Shown here: positions 7,731 to 16,412 of the stretch, in pieces
Numbering within the stretch: the first letter of the stretch is position 1
Layout: every line of letters starts with the position of its first letter
DNA from: Promicromonospora thailandica
GTDB taxonomy: Bacteria; Actinomycetota; Actinomycetes; Actinomycetales; Cellulomonadaceae
Assembly: GCF_024171955.1 (NCBI RefSeq)
Contig: NZ_JAMTCS010000015.1
Location: 124,001-188,000, forward strand
Length of the DNA: 64,000 nucleotides
Reading direction: 5' to 3'
Program-made: the position numbers and the translations under genes
The notes under the pieces: model-generated
The model's database searches: none
What the model was told of the DNA's origin: nothing
The model's input: the letters and a program-made list of their open reading frames with translations, nothing else

Positions 7731-8480
7731 TCAGTGGGCGCCCACGGCACGCGCCCGCTCGACGGCGTCCGCCACGCCACCGGACCACGGGTCACCGTGG
7801 CCCGGCAGCAGCAGCGTCGAGCCCGAGTCGTACGCGACCAGGCGGTCGAGCGAGACCAGCGCCTGCGCGCTGTCCGCCGTGGCCGCGCCCGCGACGATCT
7901 GCGGTCCCCTGCGGCCCGTGTACGGGTCGAGGGTGACGAGGGCGTCACCGCAGATCAGAACGTCGTGGTGGGGCAGGTGCAGCGCGCAGTGACCGAAGGT
8001 GTGGCCCGGGGTGAAGACGACCCGCGGGTTCCCCGGCACCGGGAGCGTGTCGCCCGGTGCCAGGGGACGCAGCCCCTCCACGCCCCGCACCCGCAGCGCC
8101 CCTGCCGCCGTCATCGACCCCAGGACCCGCAGCGACCGCGGGTACCGCAGGGGGTACACCGCCCGGACGTTCTCGTGCGCGTACCGGTACGGGTGCGCGG
8201 CGATCGTGAAGTCCTCCGGGTGGAGCCAGACCGGCACCCCCAGCCGCTCCTGGAACGCCGCGGCCGACCCCGTGTGGTCGAAGTGGGCGTGCGTGAGCAC
8301 GACCGCCGCCACGTCGGCCGGCCGGCGACCCAGCCGGCGCAGGGCGTCGCCCAGCTCCCGCCAGGTCCCCGGCAGCCCCGTGTCGACCACGAGCAGCCGA
8401 CCCTCGTGCTCCACCAGGTACACGTTGACGTAGGCGTGCTCCAGGCGGTGCACCCCGTCGGCGACCTCGGTCAGCGGCAC
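7731..8480 (-). CDS. MBL-fold metallo-hydrolase
   Basis: A 249-residue metallo-beta-lactamase-fold enzyme. The metal motif THAHFDH is at residues 63-69 (His64, His66, Asp68, His69), with later ligands in FTPGHTFGHC, LICGDAL and LLPGHGDP. The fold is that of glyoxalase-II/quorum-lactonase-like hydrolases, usually with two zinc or iron ions. Only 3 bp separate its ATG from the stop of the Mn catalase, so the two are co-transcribed. The substrate is not evident; a thioester, lactone or persulfide are all possible within this fold. Confidence 0.9.
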   Translation of the reverse strand: MPLTEVADGVHRLEHAYVNVYLVEHEGRLLVVDTGLPGTWRELGDALRRLGRRPADVAAVVLTHAHFDHTGSAAAFQERLGVPVWLHPEDFTIAAHPYRYAHENVRAVYPLRYPRSLRVLGSMTAAGALRVRGVEGLRPLAPGDTLPVPGNPRVVFTPGHTFGHCALHLPHHDVLICGDALVTLDPYTGRRGPQIVAGAATADSAQALVSLDRLVAYDSGSTLLLPGHGDPWSGGVADAVERARAVGAH

Positions 8481-8483
8481 GCG

Positions 8484-9365
8484 TCACTCCTTGTGGAGCG
8501 CGTCCTGCGCGGCACCCATGACCTTCTCCACCGACTCGGGCCGGCCGGTGGTGCCGTGCAGGCGCACGTCGGGCTTGGTGGGCGGTGGGGCGGGCACGCC
8601 CTCGGGCGGCTCCGCGACGTACTCGAACTCGCCCTTGCCGTCCGGCGTCGGGCCGCTGGCCCACGAGCCCTCGGCCGCGGCCTGCCCGTTCGAGAAGTTG
8701 ATGTACTGGTAGGACACGTCGCGGTTCTCCTTGCCGATCGGGAACGTGCTCGGCACCGGCAGGTCCTCCACGCCCTCCTCGCGCAGCTCCTGCGCCGCCG
8801 CGATCCACTGGTTCTGGTGCATGGTGTCGCGCGCCAGCAGGAACGCGAGCAGGTCGCGCACACCGGCGTCGTCGGTCATGTGGTAGAGCCGGGCCACCTG
8901 CACCCGGCCCTGCATCTCCGCGTTCGCGTTGGCCGTGAAGTCGGCGAGCATGTTGCCGCTCGCCGTGACGTACCCGGCGGTCCACGGGTTGCCGTTGGAG
9001 TCCACCGGCCGCGCGCCCGCGCCCGCCACGATCGCGTGCTGCGGGTCCGTGCCGCCGATGATGGCGGCCACGGTCGGGTCGGCCTGCATGGCACCCTCGG
9101 TGACCCCGAGCGGCGCCTTCTCGAGGAGCTGGGCGATCATCGTCGCCAGCATCTCGACGTGGCCCATCTCCTCGGCCCCGATGCCGTAGAGCAGGTCGCG
9201 GTACTTGCCGGGCATGTGCGCGTTCCAGGACTGGAACCCGTACTGCATGGCCACGGTGATCTCGCCGTACTGGCCGCCGAGCACCTCCTGAAGCTTGCGG
9301 GCGTAGACCGCGTCGGGTCGCTCGGGCTTGACGGTGTGCTGCAGCTCCTGACGGTGGAAGAACAT
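8484..9365 (-). CDS. Manganese catalase
   Basis: A 293-residue ferritin-like catalase that splits hydrogen peroxide at a dinuclear Mn centre. I took ATG 9365 (AAGGAG 8 bases upstream); an in-frame upstream GTG would add 11 residues. The metal ligands of the characterised lactobacillal enzyme appear at nearly the same numbers: Glu35 (YGEITVAMQY), Glu66 and His69 (AEEMGHVEM), Glu149 (NAEMQGR), and His182 (TMHQNQW). The C-terminal proline-rich tail (APPPTKPDVRLHG) is common in the long form. It heads the leftward run ending near 4719. A short palindrome, CGCAT-CTCG-ATGCG, at 9461-9474 lies upstream and could be regulatory. Confidence 0.93.
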   Translation of the reverse strand: MFFHRQELQHTVKPERPDAVYARKLQEVLGGQYGEITVAMQYGFQSWNAHMPGKYRDLLYGIGAEEMGHVEMLATMIAQLLEKAPLGVTEGAMQADPTVAAIIGGTDPQHAIVAGAGARPVDSNGNPWTAGYVTASGNMLADFTANANAEMQGRVQVARLYHMTDDAGVRDLLAFLLARDTMHQNQWIAAAQELREEGVEDLPVPSTFPIGKENRDVSYQYINFSNGQAAAEGSWASGPTPDGKGEFEYVAEPPEGVPAPPPTKPDVRLHGTTGRPESVEKVMGAAQDALHKE

Positions 9366-9509
9366 GTCGGCGCTCCTTCTGACGGTTCGGTCCGGCACCT
9401 GCCGCGCCGGGTCCGGTCCGACCCGGGCGCCCGTCCACCGTCACCACCGCCGCACCCACTCGCATCTCGATGCGCGTGCATCCTCCGCCCGCCGCGGAGC
9501 CGCGGGGCG

Positions 9510-10628
9510 TCAGCGCGCCAGGCGCTCCACCACGGCCCCGTAGAGCCACGGCGCGCCCGCCGCGGCGGGCACGATCGCGCCCCGCGCCGGGCTCGACGCC
9601 CAGGTCAGGAGCCCCGTGGTGAGCGCGCGGTAGTCGCGCGTCGCGGCCCGCCACGCGCGCTCGTACGCGGCGGCGTCGTCCAGGTGGGCGACGGCGGCCT
9701 CCGCCTGCGCCAGCCCCACCCGGATGCCCTCCCCCGTGAGGGCGTCGACGTACCCCGACGCGTCCCCCACCAGCCGCACCCGCCCCGCGGTGCGACGCCG
9801 GGACCTGCGGCGCAACGGTCCCGCGCCGAGCAGCGGGCCCGCGTCGGACGCGGCCGCCAGCCGCTCGGCCAGCTCCGGCAGCTCGCCGCGCAGCAGGGCG
9901 TCGAACCCCGCGCCCTCCCGGAGCACCGGGCCCGGGCCGAGCAGCGCGACGCCCACGCGGTCCGGGCCCACCGGGGTCACGTACGCCTCGGCACGCGGCG
10001 ACCAGTGCACCTCGACCAGGTCGCTCCACGGCGCGACCTCGAAGTGCCGCCGCAGCCCGTAGCGGCGGCCGGCCGCGCCGCCGCGGGAGCGGCCCGCGGG
10101 GCGGCCCGGCTCGAGCCCGGCGAGCCGGCGCACCGTGGAGTGCAGGCCGTCGCACCCCAGCACCCAGGCGGCGCGCAGCGTCGTCGCCCGGGCCCCGTCG
10201 CCGGGGTCGCCCGGCAGCACGTCGACCTCGACGCCCGCGGCGTCCTGCCGCAGCGCCGTCGTCCGCGCGTGCAGCACGGGCGCGCCCGCGTCCGCGGCGC
10301 GCACGGCCAGGGCCGCGTGCAGGGCCGTGCGCCGCACACCCCGGCCCGGACCCGCGGCGAACCGGTGGTCCGCGTGCCGCCCGCCGCCCCGGTAGCTGAT
10401 GCCGGCCAGCGGGTGGCCCGGCGGGTCCGCGCCCAGCTCCCGGACGGCCCTCAGCGCCCCCGGCAGCAGGCCCTCGCCGCACGCCTTGTCCAGCGTGCCC
10501 GACCGTCGCTCCACGACCAGCACCCGCAGGCCCGCCTGCCGTGCGCGCACCGCCGCCGCGAGCCCCACTGGTCCCGCACCCACCACCACGACGTCCGCGT
10601 CGAGGTCACCGGGGTGCGCAGGCGTCAT
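9510..10628 (-). CDS. FAD-dependent monooxygenase/hydroxylase of the phenolic-lipid locus
   Basis: A 372-residue flavoprotein with the dinucleotide motif VVVGAGPVGLAAAVRARQAG near residue 15, the GCDGLHS motif of aromatic hydroxylases, and VRLVGDASGYVDALTGEGI for FAD binding. It resembles geranylgeranyl-reductase/PHBH-type enzymes. In the SrsABC and Agq systems the equivalent flavoprotein hydroxylates an alkylresorcinol towards a hydroquinone or quinone; that role is inferred here from the neighbours. The ATG overlaps the upstream methyltransferase stop by 4 bases, so PKS, methyltransferase and this gene form one translationally coupled operon. Confidence 0.88.
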   Translation of the reverse strand: MTPAHPGDLDADVVVVGAGPVGLAAAVRARQAGLRVLVVERRSGTLDKACGEGLLPGALRAVRELGADPPGHPLAGISYRGGGRHADHRFAAGPGRGVRRTALHAALAVRAADAGAPVLHARTTALRQDAAGVEVDVLPGDPGDGARATTLRAAWVLGCDGLHSTVRRLAGLEPGRPAGRSRGGAAGRRYGLRRHFEVAPWSDLVEVHWSPRAEAYVTPVGPDRVGVALLGPGPVLREGAGFDALLRGELPELAERLAAASDAGPLLGAGPLRRRSRRRTAGRVRLVGDASGYVDALTGEGIRVGLAQAEAAVAHLDDAAAYERAWRAATRDYRALTTGLLTWASSPARGAIVPAAAGAPWLYGAVVERLAR

Positions 10629-11152
10629 CGCACCCCGTCCACGGCCGCCCGCAGCGCCCGCTCCTCCGCCGGGACGCGGAACCGCGCCAGGAGCACCGCG
10701 TTCAGCACCGTGAACACCAGGGCCGTGACCCAGCTCGTGTGCACCAGCGGGAGCGCGACCCCCTCGACCACGACGGCCACGTAGTTGGGGTGCCGCATCC
10801 ACCGGTACGGTCCGGACGTGACGAGCGGCAGGTCCGGCACCACGATGACGCGGGTGTTCCACCGCGGCCCCAGCGTGGTCACGCACCACCAGCGCAGCGC
10901 CTGGCTCGCGAGCACGAGCACCAGCATCGGCCAGCCGAGCCAGGGCAGGAACGGCCGCCCGGCGACGACCGCCTCGACGACGCACGCGACCAGCAGGCCC
11001 GTGTGCAGCGCGACCATCGCCGGGAAGTGCCCGCGGCCGGACTCCACGCCGCCGCGGGCGAACGACCAGCGGGCGTTGCGTGCCGACACGACCAGCTCGG
11101 CCAGCCGCTCCAGCGCGGTGGCCCCCACGAGGGCGACGTACAACCCGAGCAT
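10625..11152 (-). CDS. Isoprenylcysteine carboxyl methyltransferase-like membrane methyltransferase
   Basis: A 175-residue integral membrane protein with four or five hydrophobic segments. Its C-terminal signature SGPYRWMRHPNYVAVVVEG is shared by ICMT/PEMT-like S-adenosylmethionine methyltransferases. In alkylresorcinol loci (srsB, agqB) such a protein O-methylates the resorcinol ring in the membrane; I infer the same here because it sits between a type III PKS (1-base TGATG overlap) and a flavin hydroxylase (4-base overlap). Length and topology are normal for the family. Confidence 0.87.
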   Translation of the reverse strand: MLGLYVALVGATALERLAELVVSARNARWSFARGGVESGRGHFPAMVALHTGLLVACVVEAVVAGRPFLPWLGWPMLVLVLASQALRWWCVTTLGPRWNTRVIVVPDLPLVTSGPYRWMRHPNYVAVVVEGVALPLVHTSWVTALVFTVLNAVLLARFRVPAEERALRAAVDGVR

Positions 11153-12246
11153 CAGCGACCTCCCAGACGCAGCAGCACCAGCTCGCACGCGACACCCGGG
11201 CCGAACGCCATGAGCACGGCGGGCGACCCCGGCGGCGCCTCCGAGCGTGCCAGGGTGCGGGCGAGCACGTCCAGCACCGACGACGACGAGAGGTTGCCCG
11301 CGCAGGCCAGGCTCGCGCGGCTCTCGGCCACGGCCGCCTCGGACAGCTCCAGCGCGTCCCGCACCGCGTCGATCACGCGCGGGCCGCCCGCGTGCACCAC
11401 CCAGGTCGGCACGTCGGCCGTCGTCAGGTCGTGGTCCGCGAGCAGGCCCTTGACGTCGGCCGGCAGGTGCGCGCCCAGGAGGGCCGGCAGCTCCGCGGAG
11501 AGCACGATCGCGAACCCCGTGTCCCGCACCTCCCAGCCCAGCGCGTCCGTGGTGCCCGGGTACAGCCGGGACCGCGTGTCGACCAGCGTCGCGGTGCGCC
11601 GCCCGCCGTCGGCCCGCGGGGCGTCCGCGGCCAGCGGGTGCCGCTCGCCGACGACGACCACCGCCGCCGCCCCGTCGCCGAACAGGCCGGAGGCCACCAT
11701 GTTCGCCCCCGAGTCGTCGCCGTGCTGCAGGGTCAGGGAGCACAGCTCGACCGAGACGAGCAGTGCGACGTCGTCCGGGCGGCCCAGCAGGTGGTCGTGC
11801 ACGCGGGCCAGGCCCGCCGCGCCGCCCGCGCAACCCAGGCCGAACGACGGCGTGCGCCGCACGTCGCCCCGCAGGCCGAGCCGCTCGGCCAGCAGCACGT
11901 CGAGCGACGGTGCCGCCACGCCCGTGACCGACGTCGCGAACACGTGGTCGACGTCCTGCGCCGTCAGGCCCGCGCGGGCCAGCGCCGCGCGGCACGCCCG
12001 CTCCGCCAGCGCGGCGGCCTCCCGCACGAAGATCGCGTTCGTCGCGCCCAGCGAGTGCAGGTCCGCGTACTGCTCCAGCGGCAGGACGAGGTGACGGTGG
12101 TCCACCCCGCACCCGGCGTGCAGGCGGCGCAGCACCGCCGTGCGGACCGGGTCGGGCGCGACCAGCGGGCCCACCGCCGCGGTGATCTCCTCCTGGGGGT
12201 ACACGTGCTCGGGCAGAACCGGCTCGACCGCCACGACGCAGGACAT
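11152..12246 (-). CDS. Type III polyketide synthase (alkylresorcinol/alkylpyrone synthase-like)
   Basis: A 364-residue chalcone-synthase-fold enzyme. The Cys-His-Asn triad is visible as Cys139 (SFGLGCAGG), His285 (WVVHAGGP) and Asn318 (CAGNLSSSS). The C-terminal FGPGVACELVLL loop is also standard. Enzymes of this branch extend a long-chain acyl-CoA with malonyl-CoA and cyclise it to an alkylresorcinol or alkylpyrone. It leads a tight leftward operon with a methyltransferase and a flavin hydroxylase, the gene order of srsABC and agqABC. A UbiA prenyltransferase diverges 66 bp upstream; the gap holds a GGTACCGGTAACC sequence that may be part of the shared promoter. Confidence 0.94.
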   Translation of the reverse strand: MSCVVAVEPVLPEHVYPQEEITAAVGPLVAPDPVRTAVLRRLHAGCGVDHRHLVLPLEQYADLHSLGATNAIFVREAAALAERACRAALARAGLTAQDVDHVFATSVTGVAAPSLDVLLAERLGLRGDVRRTPSFGLGCAGGAAGLARVHDHLLGRPDDVALLVSVELCSLTLQHGDDSGANMVASGLFGDGAAAVVVVGERHPLAADAPRADGGRRTATLVDTRSRLYPGTTDALGWEVRDTGFAIVLSAELPALLGAHLPADVKGLLADHDLTTADVPTWVVHAGGPRVIDAVRDALELSEAAVAESRASLACAGNLSSSSVLDVLARTLARSEAPPGSPAVLMAFGPGVACELVLLRLGGR

Positions 12247-12312
12247 CTCAGCATCGTGACCCAGGTACCGGTAACCCGCGACCTCGCGCGCGGAGCGCTA
12301 GCGTGTCCGGGC

Positions 12313-13164
12313 ATGGGGTCCCAGCCGGCACGCGTCGCCCGCGGGCTGGTGCGCGCGAGCCACGCCGCACCGGCCGTCGTCGTGACCGGGCTCGCGACGG
12401 CGCTCGCCGCCGCGCTCGGGTCGCCCGCCGGCACGGTCGCCCTGGTCGCGCTCGCCGTCGGCACGGGGCAGCTCTCCGTCGGCTGGTCCAACGACTGGAT
12501 CGACGCCGCGCGCGACGTCGCCGTCGGCCGCCGCGACAAGCCGGTGGTCGCGGGCCTGGTGACCGCGGGCACTCTGCGCGGCTGCGCGTTCGGCGCTCTC
12601 ACGGTGTGCGTGGCGGCCTCCCTGGCCCTGGGGGTCGCCGCCGGGGCCACCCACCTCGTCGCCGTGGCGGGTGCCTGGGCGTACAACGCGCGCCTCAAGG
12701 CGACCGTGTGGTCGTGGCTGCCATACGCGGCCTCGTTCGGCCTGCTCGCGGTGTGCGTGGTGCTCGCCGCACCCGGTCCGCGCGTCCCGGCCCCGTGGGC
12801 CGTCGCGGCCGCCGCGCTGCTCGGCGTGGGGGCGCACGTCGCCAACACGCTGCCCGACCTGGAGGACGACGCCGCCACCGGCGTGCGCGGACTGCCCCAC
12901 GTTCTGGGCCGCCGGGCGTCCGGGGTGCTCGCGCCCGCCCTTCTGCTGGCCGCGGCCGCCGTGGTCGTCACCGGGCCCGCCGGGCCGCCGACGGTGGTGG
13001 CCTGGGCGGGCGGCGCGCTGGCCGCCGTCCTCGCGCTCGCCGCGGGCGGCACCGCGCTGACCCGGCCCCGCAGCCGGGCGCCGTTCGGGCTCGGCATGGC
13101 CGTCGCCGTGGTCTGCGTCGTGCTGCTGGCCCAAGCCACCGCGGACATCGCGGTCGCCCCCTGA
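12313..13164 (+). CDS. UbiA family prenyltransferase
   Basis: A 283-residue polytopic membrane protein with about eight helices. The two prenyl-diphosphate/Mg2+ motifs are present: SNDWIDAARD at residues 59-68 (Asp61, Asp64, Asp68) and PDLEDDAATG around 181-190. Such enzymes move a prenyl group onto an aromatic or quinol acceptor. Beside an alkylresorcinol-type PKS, the likely acceptor is the methoxylated alkylhydroquinone, as with AgqD in Actinoplanes; this is inference. The start is ATG 12313; the ribosome-binding site is weak. It diverges from the PKS operon and is followed closely by the CrtI-like oxidoreductase. Confidence 0.9.
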   Translation: MGSQPARVARGLVRASHAAPAVVVTGLATALAAALGSPAGTVALVALAVGTGQLSVGWSNDWIDAARDVAVGRRDKPVVAGLVTAGTLRGCAFGALTVCVAASLALGVAAGATHLVAVAGAWAYNARLKATVWSWLPYAASFGLLAVCVVLAAPGPRVPAPWAVAAAALLGVGAHVANTLPDLEDDAATGVRGLPHVLGRRASGVLAPALLLAAAAVVVTGPAGPPTVVAWAGGALAAVLALAAGGTALTRPRSRAPFGLGMAVAVVCVVLLAQATADIAVAP

Positions 13165-13260
13165 CCGGGACGACGGCGCCCCCGCGCTGGCGACCTCGGC
13201 GGTTCCCGGTCAGGCTGGACGGTGCCCGGCAGCCGGGCACACCGACACGGGAGGTCGCAC

Positions 13261-14856
13261 GTGGTGAGGACCGTCGACGCCGTCGTCGTCGGCGCCGGAC
13301 CCAACGGCCTGGTCGCCGCGAACGCGCTCGTGGACGCGGGCTGGGACGTGCTCGTGCTCGAGGAGCAGCACGACGTCGGCGGCGCCGTGCGCACGGCCGA
13401 GGTCGCGGCCCCCGGGTACCGTACCGACCTGTTCAGCGCGTTCTACCCGCTCGCCGCCGGCTCCCCCGTGATTCGGGACCTGCACCTGGAGCGGCACGGG
13501 CTGGCGTGGTCGCACGCGCCGTCCGTGCTGGCCCACGTGCTCGACGACGGGCCCGCGGCCGTGCTGCGCACCGACCCCGAGGACACCGCCGCCGGCCTGG
13601 AGGAGCACGCCCCGGGCGACGGCGACGCGTGGCTGCGGATGTTCGCCGGCTGGTCCCGCGTGCGCGACCCCCTGCTCGACGCGCTCTTCAGCCCGCTGCC
13701 CGCGGCCGGGCCCGTGCTGCGCGTGCTGCGCCGCCTCCGGGTGGGCGGCACCCTGGACCTCGCCCGGCTCGCGGTGCTGCCCGTGCGGCGGCTGGCCGAC
13801 GAGACCTTCCGCGGCGAGAGCGGCGGGCTCCTGCTCACGGGCAACGCCATGCACGCCGACGTGCCCCCGGACGCCGCGGGTTCCGGCGTGTTCGGCTGGC
13901 TGCTGGCGATGCTGGGCCAGGACGTCGGCTTCCCGGTGCCCGTGGGCGGCGCCGGGGCGCTGGCCACGGCGCTCGCGGCACGCGTGCGGGCCGGCGGCGG
14001 CGAGATCGTCACGGGCACCCGCGTCGAGCGGGTGCTGGTCGCGGGCGGCCGCGCCGTCGGCGTCCGGACGGCGGACGGCGAGCGGGTCCGGGCCCGCCGC
14101 GCGGTGCTCGCCGACGTGAGCGCCCCCGCGCTGTACCGGGACCTGGTCGGCACCGAGCATCTGCCCGCCCGCCTCGTGCGCGACCTGGACCGGTTCCAGT
14201 GGGACCACCCGACGTTCAAGGTCAACTGGGCGCTCGGCCGGCCCCTGGCCTGGACCGACCCGGGGGCGCACGGCGCCGGGACGGTCCACCTCGGCGTGGA
14301 CCGGATGGGCTTCGTCGACGTCGCCGCCGCGCTGTCCAAGGGGCGCGCCCCCGAGCGCCCGTTCCTGGTGCTGGGCCAGATGACGACGGCCGACCCCACC
14401 CGCTCCCCGGCCGGCACCGAGTCGGCCTGGGCGTACACGCACGTGCCGCACGGCATCACGTGGACGGCCGACGCCGTGGCCGCCCAGGTGCGCCGCGTCG
14501 AGGACGCCCTGGACCGGGCCGCGCCGGGCTTCCGGGACACGGTGGTGGGGCGGACCGTGCAGAGCCCCGCCGACCTCCAGGGCGCCGACGCGAACCTCGC
14601 CGGCGGCGCGGTCAACGGCGGCACCTCGGCGGTGCACCAGCAGATCTTCCTGCGGCCGACGCCGGGCCTCGGCCGGCCCGCGACCCCGGTCGAGGGGCTG
14701 TACCTCGCGAGCGCGTCGGCGCACCCCGGCGGCGGCGTGCACGGCGCGTGCGGCTGGAACGCGGCGCGGGTCGCGCTCGCCGCGGCACACCCGTGGGGCG
14801 CCCTCCCCCGCCGGCTGGCCCGCAGCGCGTGGGGCCGCCTGCTGCGCGACGGGTGA
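13261..14856 (+). CDS. CrtI/phytoene dehydrogenase-like FAD oxidoreductase
   Basis: A 531-residue flavoprotein. GTG 13261 was preferred because GGGAGG lies 6 bases upstream; a longer ATG start would add a non-conserved leader. The FAD motif VVVGAGPNGLVAANALVDAG starts at about residue 8, followed by DVGGAVRTAE, and the C-terminal YLASASAHPGGGVHGACGWNAA flavin-contact motif is intact. It belongs to the CrtI/PYROXD2-like group that desaturates or reduces isoprenoid chains. Next to a UbiA prenyltransferase it could saturate or desaturate the transferred prenyl chain, for example to a dihydrogeranyl group; this is inferred from context. Confidence 0.88.
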   Translation: MVRTVDAVVVGAGPNGLVAANALVDAGWDVLVLEEQHDVGGAVRTAEVAAPGYRTDLFSAFYPLAAGSPVIRDLHLERHGLAWSHAPSVLAHVLDDGPAAVLRTDPEDTAAGLEEHAPGDGDAWLRMFAGWSRVRDPLLDALFSPLPAAGPVLRVLRRLRVGGTLDLARLAVLPVRRLADETFRGESGGLLLTGNAMHADVPPDAAGSGVFGWLLAMLGQDVGFPVPVGGAGALATALAARVRAGGGEIVTGTRVERVLVAGGRAVGVRTADGERVRARRAVLADVSAPALYRDLVGTEHLPARLVRDLDRFQWDHPTFKVNWALGRPLAWTDPGAHGAGTVHLGVDRMGFVDVAAALSKGRAPERPFLVLGQMTTADPTRSPAGTESAWAYTHVPHGITWTADAVAAQVRRVEDALDRAAPGFRDTVVGRTVQSPADLQGADANLAGGAVNGGTSAVHQQIFLRPTPGLGRPATPVEGLYLASASAHPGGGVHGACGWNAARVALAAAHPWGALPRRLARSAWGRLLRDG

Positions 14857-14887
14857 GCGGGCGGGGCCGGAGTCAGCGGGGCCGGTG

Positions 14888-15340
14888 TCAGCCGGGGAGC
14901 TGCTCGGGCGAGCGGCGCTCCGCGAGCAGCGCGAGCCGGCGCAGCGTCTCGACGTTGCGGGGGCCGATCGCGGCGTCCCGCAGCGGACGCGGGATCAGCG
15001 CCCCCGGGCCCTTGTTCGCGTCCTCCGAGATCCGGATCCGGCAGCCCGACGGCGCCGCGTCGACCTCGATGCGCACGCGCGCCTCGCCCGCGGGCCAGCC
15101 CCGGGCCTGCAGCGTGAGCGAACGTTCCGGGTCCCGCTCGAGCACCACGGTCTCGTCGTTGATCAGCACGGGCCACAGGCCCACCGAGTGCAGGATGCGC
15201 GTGCCGGGCTCCGGCCACGCGGGGTCGACGGCCCGGATGCGGGCGGCGCCCACGACCCAGGTCGAGTACAACCAGCCGTCCGCGAGAACGCCCAGGACGT
15301 CCTCGGGGGTGCAGCGCGCGGCCCGCGCGACGGTGACCAT
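14888..15340 (-). CDS. SRPBCC family protein
   Basis: A 150-residue START/Bet v1-like protein: N-terminal strand MVTVARAARCTPEDVLGVLADG, the WLYSTWVVGAARIRAVD segment, central beta-strands with SVGLWPVLINDETVVLERD, and the long C-terminal helix RNVETLRRLALLAERR. This fold binds hydrophobic ligands or helps cyclise polyketides. Its place within the lipid-quinone locus fits a carrier or cyclase role, but that is inference. It is convergent with the CrtI-like gene and diverges from the SDR at 15418, sharing a 77-bp promoter gap that contains GTACGGTAACCGG, similar to the GGTACCGGTAACC before the PKS. Confidence 0.85.
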   Translation of the reverse strand: MVTVARAARCTPEDVLGVLADGWLYSTWVVGAARIRAVDPAWPEPGTRILHSVGLWPVLINDETVVLERDPERSLTLQARGWPAGEARVRIEVDAAPSGCRIRISEDANKGPGALIPRPLRDAAIGPRNVETLRRLALLAERRSPEQLPG

Positions 15341-15417
15341 GCCTCGTACGGTAACCGGGTCCCGGCTACTGGCAACCGGCGCGTGCGGGTGGGGCGGGCC
15401 GTGCCTAGTCTCGGCCC

Positions 15418-16206
15418 ATGACCGTCCACCAGCCCCCCGCCCCCGCCCTGGTCACCGGAGCGACCAGCGGCATCGGCCTGGAGATCGCGCGCGAGCTCGT
15501 CCGGCGTGGCCACGAGGTGCTGGTCGTGGCCGACCGCGGGGTGGACGACACCGTGCGCGCCCTGGGCGCGCACCGGGGCGCGCTCGTGTCCGGCCTCGAG
15601 GTCGACCTGACCCGGCCGTCGGGCGTCGAGGCCGCGGTGGACCGGGCGCGCGAGCTCGGCGTGCGCACCTACGTGCTGAACGCGGGCGTCGGTGTGCACG
15701 GGCCGTTCCGGCGCACGCCGCTGGAGGACGAGCTGCGGCTCGTGGACCTCAACGTCCGCTCGGTGGTGCACCTGGCGCACCGCGTCGTGCCCGACCTCGT
15801 GGCGGCGGGCGAGGGCCGCATCCTCGTCACGTCGTCGATCGCCGCGACCATGCCCGCACCGCTGTTCAGCACCTACGCCGCGTCGAAGGCGTTCCTGCGC
15901 TCGTTCGCCTGGTCCCTGCGCGGCGAGCTGGCCGGCAGCGGCGTCTCCGTGACCGCGCTCCTGCCGTCGGCCACGCGCACGCCGTTCTTCCGGGAAGCGG
16001 AGATGGAGCACACCCACATCGGCCGCGCCCCCAAGGCGCGGGCTCGGGCGGTGGGGCGCAAGGCCGTCGACGCGCTCCTGGCCGGGCGGGCCGAGGTGCT
16101 GCCCGGCCTGCAGGCCAAGGCGATGGTCGCGATCGCGGCGGTGCTGCCGCAGCCCGTGCGCTCGGCCTTCCACGGCTGGTTCTACGCGCCGGGCGCCCGC
16201 ATGTGA
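15418..16206 (+). CDS. SDR family oxidoreductase of the lipid-quinone locus
   Basis: A 262-residue short-chain dehydrogenase: cofactor motif TGATSGIG near residue 15, LNAGVGVHG in place of NAG, catalytic Ser in LVTSSIAATM, and the YxxxK pair in FSTYAASKAFL. The C-terminal 50 residues (GRKAVDALLAGRAEVLPGLQAK...GWFYAPGARM) match the membrane-associated SDRs that act on lipid substrates. It probably carries out a ketone/alcohol step in the lipid-quinone pathway or handles its fatty precursors; the substrate is not shown. Its stop overlaps the GTG of the truncated RNase reading frame. Confidence 0.9.
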   Translation: MTVHQPPAPALVTGATSGIGLEIARELVRRGHEVLVVADRGVDDTVRALGAHRGALVSGLEVDLTRPSGVEAAVDRARELGVRTYVLNAGVGVHGPFRRTPLEDELRLVDLNVRSVVHLAHRVVPDLVAAGEGRILVTSSIAATMPAPLFSTYAASKAFLRSFAWSLRGELAGSGVSVTALLPSATRTPFFREAEMEHTHIGRAPKARARAVGRKAVDALLAGRAEVLPGLQAKAMVAIAAVLPQPVRSAFHGWFYAPGARM

Positions 16207-16373
16207 CGGTCAGGTTGATCTCACCCGCTCCGTCCGGGCACTCCTACCGCGAGTTCGACGTCACGCCGCGGGCCTGCGGGGCGGCGCGGCAGTCCTACCG
16301 GCTCGTCCTGGACCGCACCACCGGCGTGGTCTACTTCTCGCCCAACCACTACGACGACTTCTACCGGATGTGA
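16203..16373 (+). pseudogene. Truncated guanyl-specific ribonuclease (RNase Sa/barnase family), C-terminal half
   Basis: This 56-residue frame (GTG, overlapping the SDR stop as GTGA) aligns by eye with the last half of secreted RNase Sa: GHSYREFDVTPRACGAAR matches the strand carrying the catalytic Glu, YRLVLDRTTGVVYFSPNHY carries the Arg and the catalytic His before a final DDF. The Glu, Arg and His positions are retained. The N-terminal half, which holds the signal peptide, the helix and the guanine-recognition loop (NREG..LP region), is absent; upstream codons in this frame are a shadow of the SDR. The barstar-like inhibitor gene follows 39 bp later, which strongly supports RNase ancestry. 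Read as a remnant; a working short RNase is unlikely. Confidence 0.65.
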
Positions 16374-16412
16374 CACCGTCCGGCACCCACGTCCGGCACC
16401 GGGAGGCCACCG

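Noticed and set aside
7179-10784. 1201-codon open frame on the + strand
   Set aside because: It is antisense to the catalase, hydrolase and FAD genes; composition is Arg/His/Pro-rich with no domain. A high-GC shadow.
12303-16373. Very long + strand frame joined to the RNase-like tail, suggesting a giant fusion protein
   Set aside because: Only the last 56 codons look like protein; the rest is out of frame with UbiA, CrtI-like and SDR genes. The frame is open only because of GC bias.
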